This document shows positions 53,469 to 62,506 of a DNA stretch of 64,000 nt, one piece after another (position 1 is the first letter of the stretch; every line of letters starts with the position of its first letter). Source of the stretch: Butyrivibrio fibrisolvens (GTDB taxonomy: Bacteria > Bacillota > Clostridia > Lachnospirales > Lachnospiraceae); assembly GCF_023206215.1 (NCBI RefSeq), contig NZ_CP065800.1, positions 1,054,001 to 1,118,000 of the forward strand, read 5' to 3'. The translations under genes and the position numbers were made by a program. A model generated the notes under the pieces. The model did no database searches. It was not told where the DNA came from and saw nothing but the letters and a program-made list of their open reading frames with translations.

Positions 53469-54992
53469 ATGTATCAAAATCCGATTTTATATGCTGATTA
53501 TTCAGATCCTGATGTTATACGTGTAGGCCAGGATTTTTATATGGTGGCATCATCTTTTACATATCTGCCCGGAGTTCCACTTCTTCATTCTAAAGATCTG
53601 GTTCACTGGGAGATAATCAATTACTGCGTTTCAAAACTTCCTTTTGATAAGTACAACAGACCTTCTCACGGCTCCGGAACCTGGGCTCCGTCTATTAGAT
53701 ATCATGATGACACATTTATTGTGTTTATCCCTCTTCCGGATGAGGGCATCATGGTAGCCAGAAGTAAAGATCCATACGGCCAGTTCCAGCTTAACATGCT
53801 ATGTACATCTAAAGGCTGGATAGATCCTTGCCCTATCTGGGATGATGATGGAAGAGCATATATGGTATATGCACTTGCAAGGAGTAGATGTGGTATCAAG
53901 CACAGGCTCATGCTAGTGGAGATTGATCCTGAGTGTACAAGGCTTATTGGTGAGCCTATGCTTATCTTTGATGGAGAGCAAGTGGCGCCTACAACAGAAG
54001 GCCCCAAGATTTATAAGAAGGATGACTATTACTATATTCTTATGCCATCCGGAGGCGTTGCGACAGGTTGGCAGTCATGCCTTAGATCCAGGGATATACA
54101 CGGACCTTATGAGTACAAGGTTGTAATGCATCAGGGCTGTACGGATATCAATGGTCCTCACCAGGGAGGCTGGGTTGATACACCGGATGGTCGTAACTGG
54201 TTCGTTCATTTTCAGGATGTTCATGAACTTGGAAGGATCACACATCTTCAGCCTATGTGTTTTATTAACGGATGGCCCTTTATAGGAAGTGATCTTGACG
54301 GTGACGGGATAGGAGAGCCTGTCAAGGAATGGTCTGATCCTGTTGAAGGTGCTCCTGAATATAAGATAAGTACATCTGATGACTTTAGATCTGATAAGCT
54401 TGGGCTTCAGTGGCAGTGGCAGGCCAATCCCAACGAAGACTGGTATCAGCTTGATGATGGGCATCTTATTCTTTACTGTATGGCTCCTGGAGGAAGAGAG
54501 AATCTTTTGTGGTATGCGGGCAATGTCCTGACTCAGATACCTCAGAGTAAAGCTTTTACTGTGACTACATCGATCCATCTGTATCCCGGAGAAGATGGGG
54601 ATATAGCTGCTTGCGGTATTGTGGGGCAGAAGTATTCCTATGCCGGGATCAAGCGTATGCAGGGCAAGAACTTCGTTGTTATGTTCAAAGGAGATGTTAC
54701 TAACAAGGAATTCGAAGGAGAAGCTACCGAGACTTCATGCGATGCACAGTTAATAGATTCGGGCCATATATTTATGAAGATAGTGGTTCGTGAAGATAAA
54801 TCTTATAACTATTACTATTCGCTTGACGGAGTGTCTTATAAAGAGCTTGGCAAAACACAGATGCTGGAAAGAGCAACATGGACAGGCGCCAAGATATGCC
54901 TTTGGTCAGCCAATATGAATAATAAAGGAAGTGGCAATGGCTATGGTAGATATGACTGGGTATATATCACAGATGATACGGCGAAAGAGTAA
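53469..54992 (+). CDS. GH43 beta-xylosidase/arabinofuranosidase, intracellular
   Basis: The 507-residue enzyme has a five-bladed GH43 domain with YADYSDPDVIRVGQDFYMVASSF (base Asp13), WIDPCPIWDDDGRAYMVYA (modulating Asp) and APTTEGPKIYKKDDYYYIL (acid Glu), and a C-terminal beta-sandwich from about residue 300 (WQANPNEDWYQL) typical of GH43 C2 domains. There is no signal peptide, so it should cut imported xylo-oligosaccharides in the cytoplasm. Family members with this layout are beta-xylosidases or arabinofuranosidases. GAGG lies close before the ATG, which follows a long hairpin element by 46 bases. Confidence 0.93.
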   Translation: MYQNPILYADYSDPDVIRVGQDFYMVASSFTYLPGVPLLHSKDLVHWEIINYCVSKLPFDKYNRPSHGSGTWAPSIRYHDDTFIVFIPLPDEGIMVARSKDPYGQFQLNMLCTSKGWIDPCPIWDDDGRAYMVYALARSRCGIKHRLMLVEIDPECTRLIGEPMLIFDGEQVAPTTEGPKIYKKDDYYYILMPSGGVATGWQSCLRSRDIHGPYEYKVVMHQGCTDINGPHQGGWVDTPDGRNWFVHFQDVHELGRITHLQPMCFINGWPFIGSDLDGDGIGEPVKEWSDPVEGAPEYKISTSDDFRSDKLGLQWQWQANPNEDWYQLDDGHLILYCMAPGGRENLLWYAGNVLTQIPQSKAFTVTTSIHLYPGEDGDIAACGIVGQKYSYAGIKRMQGKNFVVMFKGDVTNKEFEGEATETSCDAQLIDSGHIFMKIVVREDKSYNYYYSLDGVSYKELGKTQMLERATWTGAKICLWSANMNNKGSGNGYGRYDWVYITDDTAKE

Positions 54993-55060
54993 TAAGATCA
55001 CAGCTTAAAGTGGTTAACTCAAACTACTACTATTTATTTTAGGTGCGATACGAGGTGGTT

Positions 55061-55516
55061 ATGAATATTTATTCTTCGAAATCAGAAAAAGGCTTTAAAG
55101 AAGGAATTGAGGCAGCTCTTAGCGGTGATCTTGAACTTGTAAAACAAAAGACACGTCATGGTCTGAATCTTGAAGATACTGATGAGCATGGAAGGAGCGT
55201 GCTTCACTATGCGGTTCTTGGAGGCAATCTTGAAATAGTAAGATATCTGGTGCTTAGCTGCCAGATGGATCCTACCTATGCAGATGAATGGCTTATAACT
55301 CCATATGACCTTGCAGGAGAAGAACTGTATCTTGAAGCGTTAGGTATGCTGCCATCCGGTGGGAAAGCAGTATATGGCGGACTATCTGTCAAAGCCTCAC
55401 AGGATTATATCTATCAAAAATATTATTTTAAATCAAAAGATAATAATAAAAATAGTAATTCGGATAGTAATGAAGATGGTAATAATGATAACAGAAAAGA
55501 TATATATACTTTTTGA
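55061..55516 (+). CDS. Small ankyrin-repeat protein
   Basis: The protein of about 151 residues has two to three ankyrin repeats: GIEAALSGDLELVKQKTRHGLNLEDTDEHG, RSVLHYAVLGGNLEIVRYLVLSCQMDPTYADEW, and LITPYDLAGEELYLEALGML. The C-terminal 30 residues are Asn/Asp/Ser/Lys-rich and disordered. No signal peptide, so a cytoplasmic adaptor is likely. It lies between two GH43 genes, and its stop overlaps the TTG start of the second (TTGA), indicating translational coupling. GAGGT precedes the ATG at 55061. The partner is unknown. Confidence 0.82.
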   Translation: MNIYSSKSEKGFKEGIEAALSGDLELVKQKTRHGLNLEDTDEHGRSVLHYAVLGGNLEIVRYLVLSCQMDPTYADEWLITPYDLAGEELYLEALGMLPSGGKAVYGGLSVKASQDYIYQKYYFKSKDNNKNSNSDSNEDGNNDNRKDIYTF

Positions 55517-57168
55517 AAGAACATCTGGGTTATGATCTGAGTGATACCTACAGGAATCCGGTCATGAGATCATTTCATGCAGATCCTTCCATAGTAAGGG
55601 TTGGAGATGACTATTATATGGTCAACTCCAGCTTTATCTATTTTCCCGGAATACCGATTTCTCATTCCAAAGATCTTGTCAACTGGCAGCTCATTGGATA
55701 TGCAGTTACAGATCCTGACTGGGCATCGGAGCATCTTGGCAGACTTGAAGGTGGCAGGGGATTCTGGGCGCCGGATATAAGTTATCATGATGGTAGATTC
55801 TATATCTGCGCAACCCTTCGTAACAACGATGATATGGAATATCCGCAGACTCAGATCGTCACAAGCTCGGATAGACCGGAAGGTCCTTATGATACTCCTG
55901 TGATCCATAATATTAGTGGAATAGATCCGTCTCTTTTTACAGATGATGATGGAAGAAGATATATGCTTCTTAATAGAGGGGCATGTCTTGTGGAAGTGTC
56001 ATCTGATGGAAAGCGGATACTATCTGATCCTGAAATGATAGCTTACGGCTGGTCAGGCCATGCTCCGGAGGGACCGCATCTTATTAAAAAGGACGGTTAT
56101 TATTACTGCTTCCTTGCTGAGGGTGGTACCGGCAGAGGGCACATGATCACTGTCCTTAGATCTAGGAATCTCAAAGGTCCTTATGAGAACTGTCCTTACA
56201 ATCCTATCATGACGCAAAAAGATCCTATTGCTCCTATCCAGTGCTGTGGCCATGGCAAGCCTGTTATGACGCAGGATGGCAGCTGGTACATGGTATATCT
56301 GTGTGAGAGGATGATAGATGGCAAATGGGGGATGCTTGGAAGAGAGACTGCCCTTGATAAGATCACATGGACAGCGGACGGCTGGCCTATTGTAAATATG
56401 CGCAAGGGTCCTTCTTATATAGCCAAGCTCCCATATGATCGCAAGGATTCTACCTATGTTGCTAACGATTCCAAAATTCCGAATGACGGAAAATATAATA
56501 TGACTATTCCCGCCGTTACAGGACGTAAAAGGAAATGTCCAGAAGTACACGGATGTACTTCTATTCCCGACATTACAGGACGTAAAAGGGAATGTCCAGA
56601 AGTACATGGATGTACTTCTATTCCCGGCTTTGTATGGCTCTTTGCAAGAACTGCGGATAAAAAGTTTGTAGATGTCAGGCAGGACAGTTCTATCATGATC
56701 AAAGGAGATGGGAGAGATCTGTGTGACATTGGTTGCAGGAGTTTTGCTGTATATAATCAAAAAGACCTTGTCTGCAGGGATGAGATACAGATGATAAGTC
56801 CAAATGGCCTTTTGGATCATGAAGAAGCCGGGATGACTTTATATTATGATGAGAATTCCTATATCAAATTTGGACTTAGAAAGCAAGATGGATGTACCAA
56901 AGCTGTGATCACAGAGTATAGAGATGACAGGTATATTTATGAGCATATATTTAATATAGAAGATATATCAGAAAATACGTTCACGCTTATAACAGATTAT
57001 ACCCAAAGGACGTTCTTTCTTAATGGAAGATGTCTGTATATCGCCAAAGATGTGACTGGCATATGCTCCGAAGGATTGTCCAAGGGCAAGAGATTTACAT
57101 CTGCTATGATCGGCGCCTATGTATTTGGCAATAATACACATATATTTATAAGAAGAAGTGAAGAATAA
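55513..57168 (+). CDS. GH43 glycosidase, intracellular, with in-frame repeat insertion
   Basis: The protein of about 551 residues has RNPVMRSFHADPSIVRVGDDYYMVNSSF with the base Asp, GIDPSLFTDDDGRRYMLLNRG (modulating Asp) and HAPEGPHLIKKDGYYYCFLAEGG (acid Glu), the GH43 set. A beta-sandwich domain follows from about residue 370. Between the two (residues about 332-370) lies a 19-residue unit, IPAVTGRKRKCPEVHGCTS, twice in tandem, which comes from a palindromic DNA repeat rather than the enzyme fold. It starts with TTG overlapping the ankyrin stop; no ATG is suitably placed. It lacks a signal peptide and probably works with the preceding GH43. Confidence 0.9.
   Translation: MKEHLGYDLSDTYRNPVMRSFHADPSIVRVGDDYYMVNSSFIYFPGIPISHSKDLVNWQLIGYAVTDPDWASEHLGRLEGGRGFWAPDISYHDGRFYICATLRNNDDMEYPQTQIVTSSDRPEGPYDTPVIHNISGIDPSLFTDDDGRRYMLLNRGACLVEVSSDGKRILSDPEMIAYGWSGHAPEGPHLIKKDGYYYCFLAEGGTGRGHMITVLRSRNLKGPYENCPYNPIMTQKDPIAPIQCCGHGKPVMTQDGSWYMVYLCERMIDGKWGMLGRETALDKITWTADGWPIVNMRKGPSYIAKLPYDRKDSTYVANDSKIPNDGKYNMTIPAVTGRKRKCPEVHGCTSIPDITGRKRECPEVHGCTSIPGFVWLFARTADKKFVDVRQDSSIMIKGDGRDLCDIGCRSFAVYNQKDLVCRDEIQMISPNGLLDHEEAGMTLYYDENSYIKFGLRKQDGCTKAVITEYRDDRYIYEHIFNIEDISENTFTLITDYTQRTFFLNGRCLYIAKDVTGICSEGLSKGKRFTSAMIGAYVFGNNTHIFIRRSEE
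56505..56626 (+). repeat. 57-bp palindromic repeat duplicated in frame inside GH43
   Basis: Two 57-base units (56505-56561 and 56562-56618) and the start of a third. Each contains GGGAATGTCCAGAAGTACAT followed by its imperfect complement ATGTACTTCTATTCCC (first unit GGAAATG). Fifty-seven is a multiple of three, so the frame is kept and each unit adds 19 residues. The same palindrome occurs once, reversed, at 30942-30988. Confidence 0.92.
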
Positions 57169-57642
57169 AAAATAAGCATTGCGATTGTAAGAGACTATTT
57201 AAGGGAATAAATACAGTAATGAACAGGTTTTTAAATTTTTTTGAAAATCTGTGAAAGAGATTACAAAAATTACTGATCAAAACGAGCTGATTTTGGGGTA
57301 AACGTAACTGCTTACAATCATCTTTTTTACGATTTTTTATTGTTAAAATTGACGAATAAAATATGTGAAAGTGCATAATTAATAGGGGCTGTTTTTCGCA
57401 ATAATTGATAAAAAACACAAAAATTTTCGCGGTTGTTTCGATTTTTAGAGAGTGATAAAAGGTGGTTTAGGACGCGGCCTAGGCTGAAAACGCTGAAAAT
57501 ACGGGATTCTTTGAACTACTTTGCATTTTTGGCAATTATTTATGAAAATATAGCTTGAAATACTATTTTCTACATGCTAAATTAAACACATAAGGTATTG
57601 AAAACGCTTACATTTTTATACATTATTAAGGAGGGTAATTTT
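57169..57642. other. Intergenic region upstream of the sugar-binding lipoprotein gene
   Basis: About 470 bases, AT-rich, with no credible gene. It contains a perfect cre-like site (57599-57612), a weaker TGAAAACGCTGAAA at 57485-57498, and a CTTACA half-site near 57311-57316. These fit a catabolite- and inducer-controlled promoter for the transporter operon. Confidence 0.7.
57599..57612. promoter_or_regulatory. cre-like / LacI-family operator
   Basis: TGAAAACGCTTACA matches the catabolite-responsive element consensus TGWAARCGYTWNCW at every position. It lies 31 bases before the ATG of the binding-protein gene, downstream of any likely promoter, as expected for repression by CcpA or a local LacI-family regulator. 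Which protein binds is not determinable here. Confidence 0.7.
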
Positions 57643-59292
57643 ATGAAAAAGAAAGCGATATCATTGCTCCTATCCGCAGCAATGGTAGGAGTGCTTGCAG
57701 GATGTGCAGGTACAGAAACAGGAACAGGAACAGGAACAGAGTCTGCCAATGGGGGTAGCTCACAGGCTGAACAGACAGAAGGTGGTAGCGACTATCAGCT
57801 TACACAGATCAATCTGGTATTCGACGGAACTCTTACAGCTACAGTCGATGCAGGACAGGCTGAGTTCGTAGATCAGTGGGAGAAGGCAATCGAAGAGAAG
57901 TTCGGCTATCATGTAGATCTTAATATCACACAGCTTGATCACTCTGATTATTCAGGAACAGTTTCACGTCTTCTTACAACAGGAGAAGCAGGCGATGGAG
58001 AATATCCTGATGCTCTTATCATGAGCGCTACGATGCTCAGACAGTATCAGACAACAGGTCTTCTTTGGGATATGGCCAATGCTTATGACAATGCCGAGTT
58101 CCAGTCACGTCTGACACTTGATAAGATCAATGAGAATCTTAAGACTTCATCAGGAGCTCTTTACGGATTCGCTCCTACATATGGTAACGGATGTGTTACT
58201 TATGTTAAGAAAGCATGGCTTGATGCTGTAGGAATTGATGCAGCTTCTGTTACAGATTTCGATTCATATTACAACATGCTTCAGGCTTTCACTAATGATG
58301 ATCCTGATGGTAACGGATCTGCAGGAACATACGGTGTAATCGCAGCAGGCTACGGTAAGCTTGATGAAGCTCCATACATCAACTACATGCCTGAGTTCTG
58401 GCAGGATGCATATCCTTCATTCTATCAGAACAGCGAAGGCGTTTGGGTAGACGGTTTCACAGAGCAGGCTACAATCGATGCTCTTGCAAGACTTAACAAG
58501 GGTTACACAGACGGTGTTATCGATCCTGATACAGAGGAAGCTGGTACTAAGCAGGCTCGTGAGAAGTGGTTCTCCAATGATCAGTCAACATCTTCAGGTG
58601 TATTCACATACTGGGCTGGTACATGGTATCAGACACTTACAGATAAGCTCATTGGTAATGAAGTTGATTCTGAACTTGTAGAGCTTGCTCCTATCAAGGA
58701 GATCAAGGACAGCTGGGGCGGATACCTTAACAGAGAAGCTCCTGTTCTTACAATCACAGATGATGGTGACGGAGACAGCGCTCGTGAGCAGGCTATCTTC
58801 GATATCCTCTTCGACACAATGCTTGATGGTGACAAGGTACAGACTCTCTGGACATACGGTGCAGAAGGTGTTCACTGGTCAACAGAAGCAGAAACATTCA
58901 CAACAAATGCCGGAACAGATGATGCTAAGGAATACAGCTATGAAGCTGGTCAGTTCCACCTTAAGCAGTCACCTAACGACGAGAACACAGTTTGGAAGAA
59001 GAACTTCCTTGATGCTAATCTCGTAATCGCTCCTCTTACAAACGGCTATGCAGATAATACAGATCTTGTTGTAGAAGGTAACCAGTTCTTCACAGAGAAC
59101 TGTGTTGATGCTCCTGCAGCAGCTTCAAGTGAGACACTTACAAACTATGAAGCAGACATGGTTACAGATAAGACAACTTGGATGAATCAGGCAGTAGTAG
59201 GTGATATCACACCTGAGCAGGCTGTACAGAACTACATTGACAAGTACGGCGATGCATCTGCAGCTATTCTTGAAGAACTTAACGCTCAGTAA
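57643..59292 (+). CDS. Lpl-type ABC transporter substrate-binding lipoprotein
   Basis: The protein of about 549 residues has a lipoprotein signal peptide with lipobox LAGC, a Thr/Gly/Ser-rich spacer and a large type-2 solute-binding domain (VDQWEKAIEEKFGYHVDLNITQ, LLTTGEAGDGEYPDALIMSATML, ALYGFAPTYGNGCVTYVKKAWLDAVGID). Size and pattern match the LplA/YtcQ group that binds oligosaccharides, often from pectin or xylan. AGGAGGG lies eight bases before the ATG at 57643. The codon use is strongly biased, suggesting high expression. A hairpin terminator separates it from the permease genes, which would keep binding protein in excess. Confidence 0.93.
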   Translation: MKKKAISLLLSAAMVGVLAGCAGTETGTGTGTESANGGSSQAEQTEGGSDYQLTQINLVFDGTLTATVDAGQAEFVDQWEKAIEEKFGYHVDLNITQLDHSDYSGTVSRLLTTGEAGDGEYPDALIMSATMLRQYQTTGLLWDMANAYDNAEFQSRLTLDKINENLKTSSGALYGFAPTYGNGCVTYVKKAWLDAVGIDAASVTDFDSYYNMLQAFTNDDPDGNGSAGTYGVIAAGYGKLDEAPYINYMPEFWQDAYPSFYQNSEGVWVDGFTEQATIDALARLNKGYTDGVIDPDTEEAGTKQAREKWFSNDQSTSSGVFTYWAGTWYQTLTDKLIGNEVDSELVELAPIKEIKDSWGGYLNREAPVLTITDDGDGDSAREQAIFDILFDTMLDGDKVQTLWTYGAEGVHWSTEAETFTTNAGTDDAKEYSYEAGQFHLKQSPNDENTVWKKNFLDANLVIAPLTNGYADNTDLVVEGNQFFTENCVDAPAAASSETLTNYEADMVTDKTTWMNQAVVGDITPEQAVQNYIDKYGDASAAILEELNAQ

Positions 59293-59343
59293 TAGCATAC
59301 GACCCGGGTTGAGGTAAAAAGGCTGTAAGATTCAGAATTTCTG

Positions 59344-59379
59344 ATCCTGCCTCTGCGTATTAACGGAGGCAGGATTTTT
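59344..59379 (+). terminator. Terminator-like hairpin between binding-protein and permease genes
   Basis: ATCCTGCCTC and GAGGCAGGAT are perfect 10-base arms (59344-59353, 59366-59375) followed by TTTT. Placed within the operon, it probably gives partial termination so that the binding protein is made in excess over the permeases. Confidence 0.85.
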
Positions 59380-59431
59380 GCTGAGGATATTACAGTGGGA
59401 TTTACGGTACTATGAAAGGAAACACAAAACT

Positions 59432-60388
59432 ATGAGTAAAAAGTATAAGCAGGCTGATCTTGCTCTTGGTGCAGTTAGAAACAAGAAGCCTCTGGGGCAG
59501 CGAATATGGAATTCAAGAGGTTATTACCTCATGTTCCTTCCGGTATTCATTTTCGTTATCATCATGTATTACTGGCCAATGCTTGGAGTAAGATATTCTT
59601 TCTACAGCTACAAGCTCAAGAATATCCATTGGGTTGGTCTTGAAAATTTCCAGATAATGTTTGCAAAAGCAGAGTTCTGGGCAGCACTAAAAAACACACT
59701 TATTATTTCTATAGCTAAGCTACTTATTAACACATTCGCAGCTGTTATCATTTCTGTTTTTCTTAATGAAATGGGTAATATAATTGCCAAGAAAGCATTC
59801 CAGACAGTTATTTACCTTCCGCACTTTATGTCATATGCGGTTGTAGCAGCTATCTTCACTCTTTTCTTATCCAATTCATCAACAGGTTTCATCAATGAGA
59901 CTTTAAAAGAATGGGGAGTTATCTCAACTAGCATTGACTTCCTCCATTCAACTAAGATGTGGAGACCTATTTTCTATTTGATCAATATGTGGAAAGAAAC
60001 AGGTTGGGGAACAGTTATCTTCCTTGCAACTCTTGCAGGTATCAATCCTGAGATCTACGAAGCCGCAGATATTGACGGTGCCACAAGACTTCAGAAGATC
60101 TGGTATGTAACAGTTCCTGAACTTGCTAATACTATTATCATCGTACTCATCCTGAACATAGCTAAGGTTCTTAATATCTTCGAGCCTGTATTCGTTCTCT
60201 ATAACTCACGAGTATACGATGTAGCAGATGTTATCTCCACTTATATATATCGTCAGACATTCCTGCAGTTCATTCCTGATTATGGTTATACTACTGCTGT
60301 TGGTTTGTTCAAATCAGTTGTTGGTGGTATTCTCATGCTGCTTAGTAACTTTGCAAGTAAAAAAGTCCGCGGACGCGGTATTATTTAA
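59432..60388 (+). CDS. ABC transporter permease, LplB/YtaG type
   Basis: The protein of about 318 residues has six predicted membrane segments (YYLMFLPVFIFVIIMYYWP first) and the coupling motif YEAADIDGATRLQKIWYVTVPEL. The GLENFQIMFAKAEFWAALKNTL segment is typical of the LplB group of oligosaccharide permeases. The ATG at 59432 has AGGA upstream; the frame extends to 59378 through the terminator. It pairs with the next gene as the heterodimeric channel. No ATPase gene is present, as usual for this group, which uses a shared MsmK-type ATPase. Confidence 0.94.
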   Translation: MSKKYKQADLALGAVRNKKPLGQRIWNSRGYYLMFLPVFIFVIIMYYWPMLGVRYSFYSYKLKNIHWVGLENFQIMFAKAEFWAALKNTLIISIAKLLINTFAAVIISVFLNEMGNIIAKKAFQTVIYLPHFMSYAVVAAIFTLFLSNSSTGFINETLKEWGVISTSIDFLHSTKMWRPIFYLINMWKETGWGTVIFLATLAGINPEIYEAADIDGATRLQKIWYVTVPELANTIIIVLILNIAKVLNIFEPVFVLYNSRVYDVADVISTYIYRQTFLQFIPDYGYTTAVGLFKSVVGGILMLLSNFASKKVRGRGII

Positions 60389-60403
60389 GGAGGTCGCGGA
60401 ATT

Positions 60404-61261
60404 ATGGCAAAAGCACAATTACGAAAGAAGTCGGGCATACATGCATTTGATGTTGTCAACTATCTTGTATTTATAATCATTTCACTTATTATTATCATTC
60501 CGCTTTGGAAGGTTGTAGTAGATTCCTTCAACGCTGTCGGAATCTACCAGTTCAAGCTCTGGCCTACACAGCCTACAATCCTTGGATATAAGACTATATT
60601 CGAAACATCCAAGCTTTATCTTCCATTCTGGAACTCAGTATGGACAACAGTAGTAGGAACACTTGTAGGTCTTATAATGTCAACACTTGGTGGTTATGTA
60701 CTTAACCAGTATGATATGCCCGGAAGAACATTTTTCTCATATTTCCTTCTTGTGACAATGATCTTCTCCGGTGGTATGATCCCTGAATACCTTGTCATGA
60801 AGCAACTTGGTCTTGTTGATAACACATGGATCCTTGTTTTCAAGCATGGTATGAATGTATATAACCTTGTACTTATGAAGAACTTCTTCGAAGGAATCCC
60901 AGGATCACTTTATGAAGCTGCCAAGATTGACGGCTGCAGCCCTATGGGAATCTTCTTCAAGATAGTACTTCCTCTTTCCAAGGCAGCACTGGCATCAATC
61001 GGTCTTATGTTTGCAGTTACTGTATGGAATGACTACAGCACAGTTCAGATTTATATTACTAATACTAAACTCGTTAACTTCCAGTATCAGCTTCGTGTCA
61101 TGATCATGGATGGTGATACACCGACAACACAGTACAATGTAGCCCAGGAGACACTTTACTATGCAGCTATCGTATGCGCTATTCTTCCTTTCATGGCAGC
61201 ATATCCATTCCTTCAGAAATACTTTGTTAAGGGCGTAAATGTCGGTGCTGTAAAAGAATGA
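60404..61261 (+). CDS. ABC transporter permease, YtcP/LplC type
   Basis: The 285-residue protein has six predicted membrane segments, with FDVVNYLVFIIISLIIIIPLWKVVVDSFN at the start and the coupling motif YEAAKIDGCSPMGIFFKIVLPLS. GGMIPEYLVMKQLGLVDNTW and the C-terminal FVKGVNVGAVKE are characteristic of YtcP/LplC. It completes the oligosaccharide importer with the preceding two genes. AAGGAGG lies just before the ATG, within 16 bases of the previous stop, so the two permeases are cotranscribed. Confidence 0.95.
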   Translation: MAKAQLRKKSGIHAFDVVNYLVFIIISLIIIIPLWKVVVDSFNAVGIYQFKLWPTQPTILGYKTIFETSKLYLPFWNSVWTTVVGTLVGLIMSTLGGYVLNQYDMPGRTFFSYFLLVTMIFSGGMIPEYLVMKQLGLVDNTWILVFKHGMNVYNLVLMKNFFEGIPGSLYEAAKIDGCSPMGIFFKIVLPLSKAALASIGLMFAVTVWNDYSTVQIYITNTKLVNFQYQLRVMIMDGDTPTTQYNVAQETLYYAAIVCAILPFMAAYPFLQKYFVKGVNVGAVKE

Positions 61262-61375
61262 TACAGGTTCTGACTCATAAGTTAATAGTCATATATGTTT
61301 GCAAACAGAGCATTTTCAAACAGTACAATCATATAGCCAGGCAGTATCAGTCTTAAAACTGTTACTCATAGTCGG

Positions 61376-61412
61376 AAAGGTGGAAGAGCAGTTTTTGCTT
61401 TTTCACCTTTTT
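61376..61412 (+). terminator. Terminator of the transporter operon
   Basis: AAAGGTGGAAGAGC pairs with GCTTTTTCACCTTT with wobble pairs around AGTTTTT, followed by T residues. Confidence 0.65.
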
Positions 61413-61538
61413 GAATTTGTGTTAAGCTCGCGCTATTGTTCACAAAATATATCAATAGTAAAATTTTGTGATTTTGCTCAAAAATAAGTTTATATTTTTG
61501 TATCGTCAAACATGATAAAAACGTGTATAATGTTATAT

Positions 61539-61554
61539 ATGTAAGAGCTTACAT
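61539..61554. promoter_or_regulatory. Palindromic LacI-type operator
   Basis: ATGTAAG and CTTACAT are perfect 7-base arms around AG. It shares the CTTACA half-site with the cre-like sequence at 57599-57612. It lies about 30 bases before the next ATG, so it may coordinate the pectin genes with the transporter. Confidence 0.55.
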
Positions 61555-61585
61555 TATTGATTTTTCAGTAGTGGGAGATTATTTA

Positions 61586-62506
61586 ATGAAAAATGGTGAA
61601 ACTGTGGAAAATCTTCTTTTTTTGACAGAAAAACTAAAAAAAGATCTTGAATCCGGCGCTAAGATTCCTGTATCTGATTATAGTATAGGCCAGGCATGCA
61701 TATATCTATATGATGAGACGGGCAATTATGATTATAGAAAACTTGCAGATAGTCTGCATGAAAGGCTTATAGGATTTTTGGGTACAGACGAAAGCAGTAT
61801 CAGCTTATCAGGAATTAAAGATATGTGCTTTTATATGCCTTTTTATACTGATTATGAGACAAGATGGAACAAGAAGAACGGATACAATGATATCTGTGAC
61901 AGGTTTAGATCGGCATTTGAGCTTATAAGAGATGATGACTTAAATGGTACTTATTGTAGCGAGATTATTACTAATAAGATTTTTTTCCTAAAAACAGTAG
62001 TAGAGTCTCTTTGCTATATGAGTATCCAGATATACGAAGATTATAGGCTTTTAGAGGATATATTAAGACAGGGTATAAGAGAGCTCTTCTTTGATTTGAG
62101 GAGCATTGATAAGATCTGCGGCCTTGAAGATGATGTGAAGATGTGTGCCTGTTATGTACTTCTTATGGGAATAAAAGAAGGACATATCGATGCTGAGAAG
62201 TATGAAGGTCTTGCAATAAGACTTCTTAACATAGATGCAGATGAAGACTTGGATACAACTTTCCGGGATCACATAGATGAAGATTTAAAAACAAATATAG
62301 AAACGGATGCAGATTTAAAAGAAGATATTGATTCTGATTCTAAACTTAAAAAAATCAGTTTAATGAAGATGAGATCATTTCTGATCAAAGAATTTATAAA
62401 TGATGATTCTATTGGTATCAAGCCTTCGGAGTCACCATGTAGTTCCAATGTCAGAAAACTTATGATTGATGCATATATTATGATGTATCAAGCTCCACTA
62501 ATTTGA
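61586..62506 (+). CDS. Divergent GH88/GH105-like helical protein (tentative)
   Basis: The protein of about 306 residues is mostly helical. The segment MCFYMPFYTDYETRWNKKNGYNDICDRF resembles the part of unsaturated glucuronyl/rhamnogalacturonyl hydrolases that lines the (alpha/alpha)6 barrel, and its position beside a GH28 gene fits pectin use. However the catalytic Asp motifs of GH88/105 are not evident, and an Asp/Glu-rich insert (residues about 215-255, DADEDLDTTFRDHIDEDLKT) interrupts the C-terminal part. It may be inactive or a different family. GGGAGA precedes the ATG at 61586. Its last residues (YQAPLI) and stop are encoded by a hairpin repeat. Confidence 0.5.
   Translation: MKNGETVENLLFLTEKLKKDLESGAKIPVSDYSIGQACIYLYDETGNYDYRKLADSLHERLIGFLGTDESSISLSGIKDMCFYMPFYTDYETRWNKKNGYNDICDRFRSAFELIRDDDLNGTYCSEIITNKIFFLKTVVESLCYMSIQIYEDYRLLEDILRQGIRELFFDLRSIDKICGLEDDVKMCACYVLLMGIKEGHIDAEKYEGLAIRLLNIDADEDLDTTFRDHIDEDLKTNIETDADLKEDIDSDSKLKKISLMKMRSFLIKEFINDDSIGIKPSESPCSSNVRKLMIDAYIMMYQAPLI

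Larger units (their letters stand above)
61262..61585. other. Intergenic region between transporter operon and pectin genes
   Basis: About 320 bases without a gene. It contains the terminator at 61376-61412 and a palindromic operator at 61539-61554 ahead of the next gene. No further structure was recognised. Confidence 0.7.
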
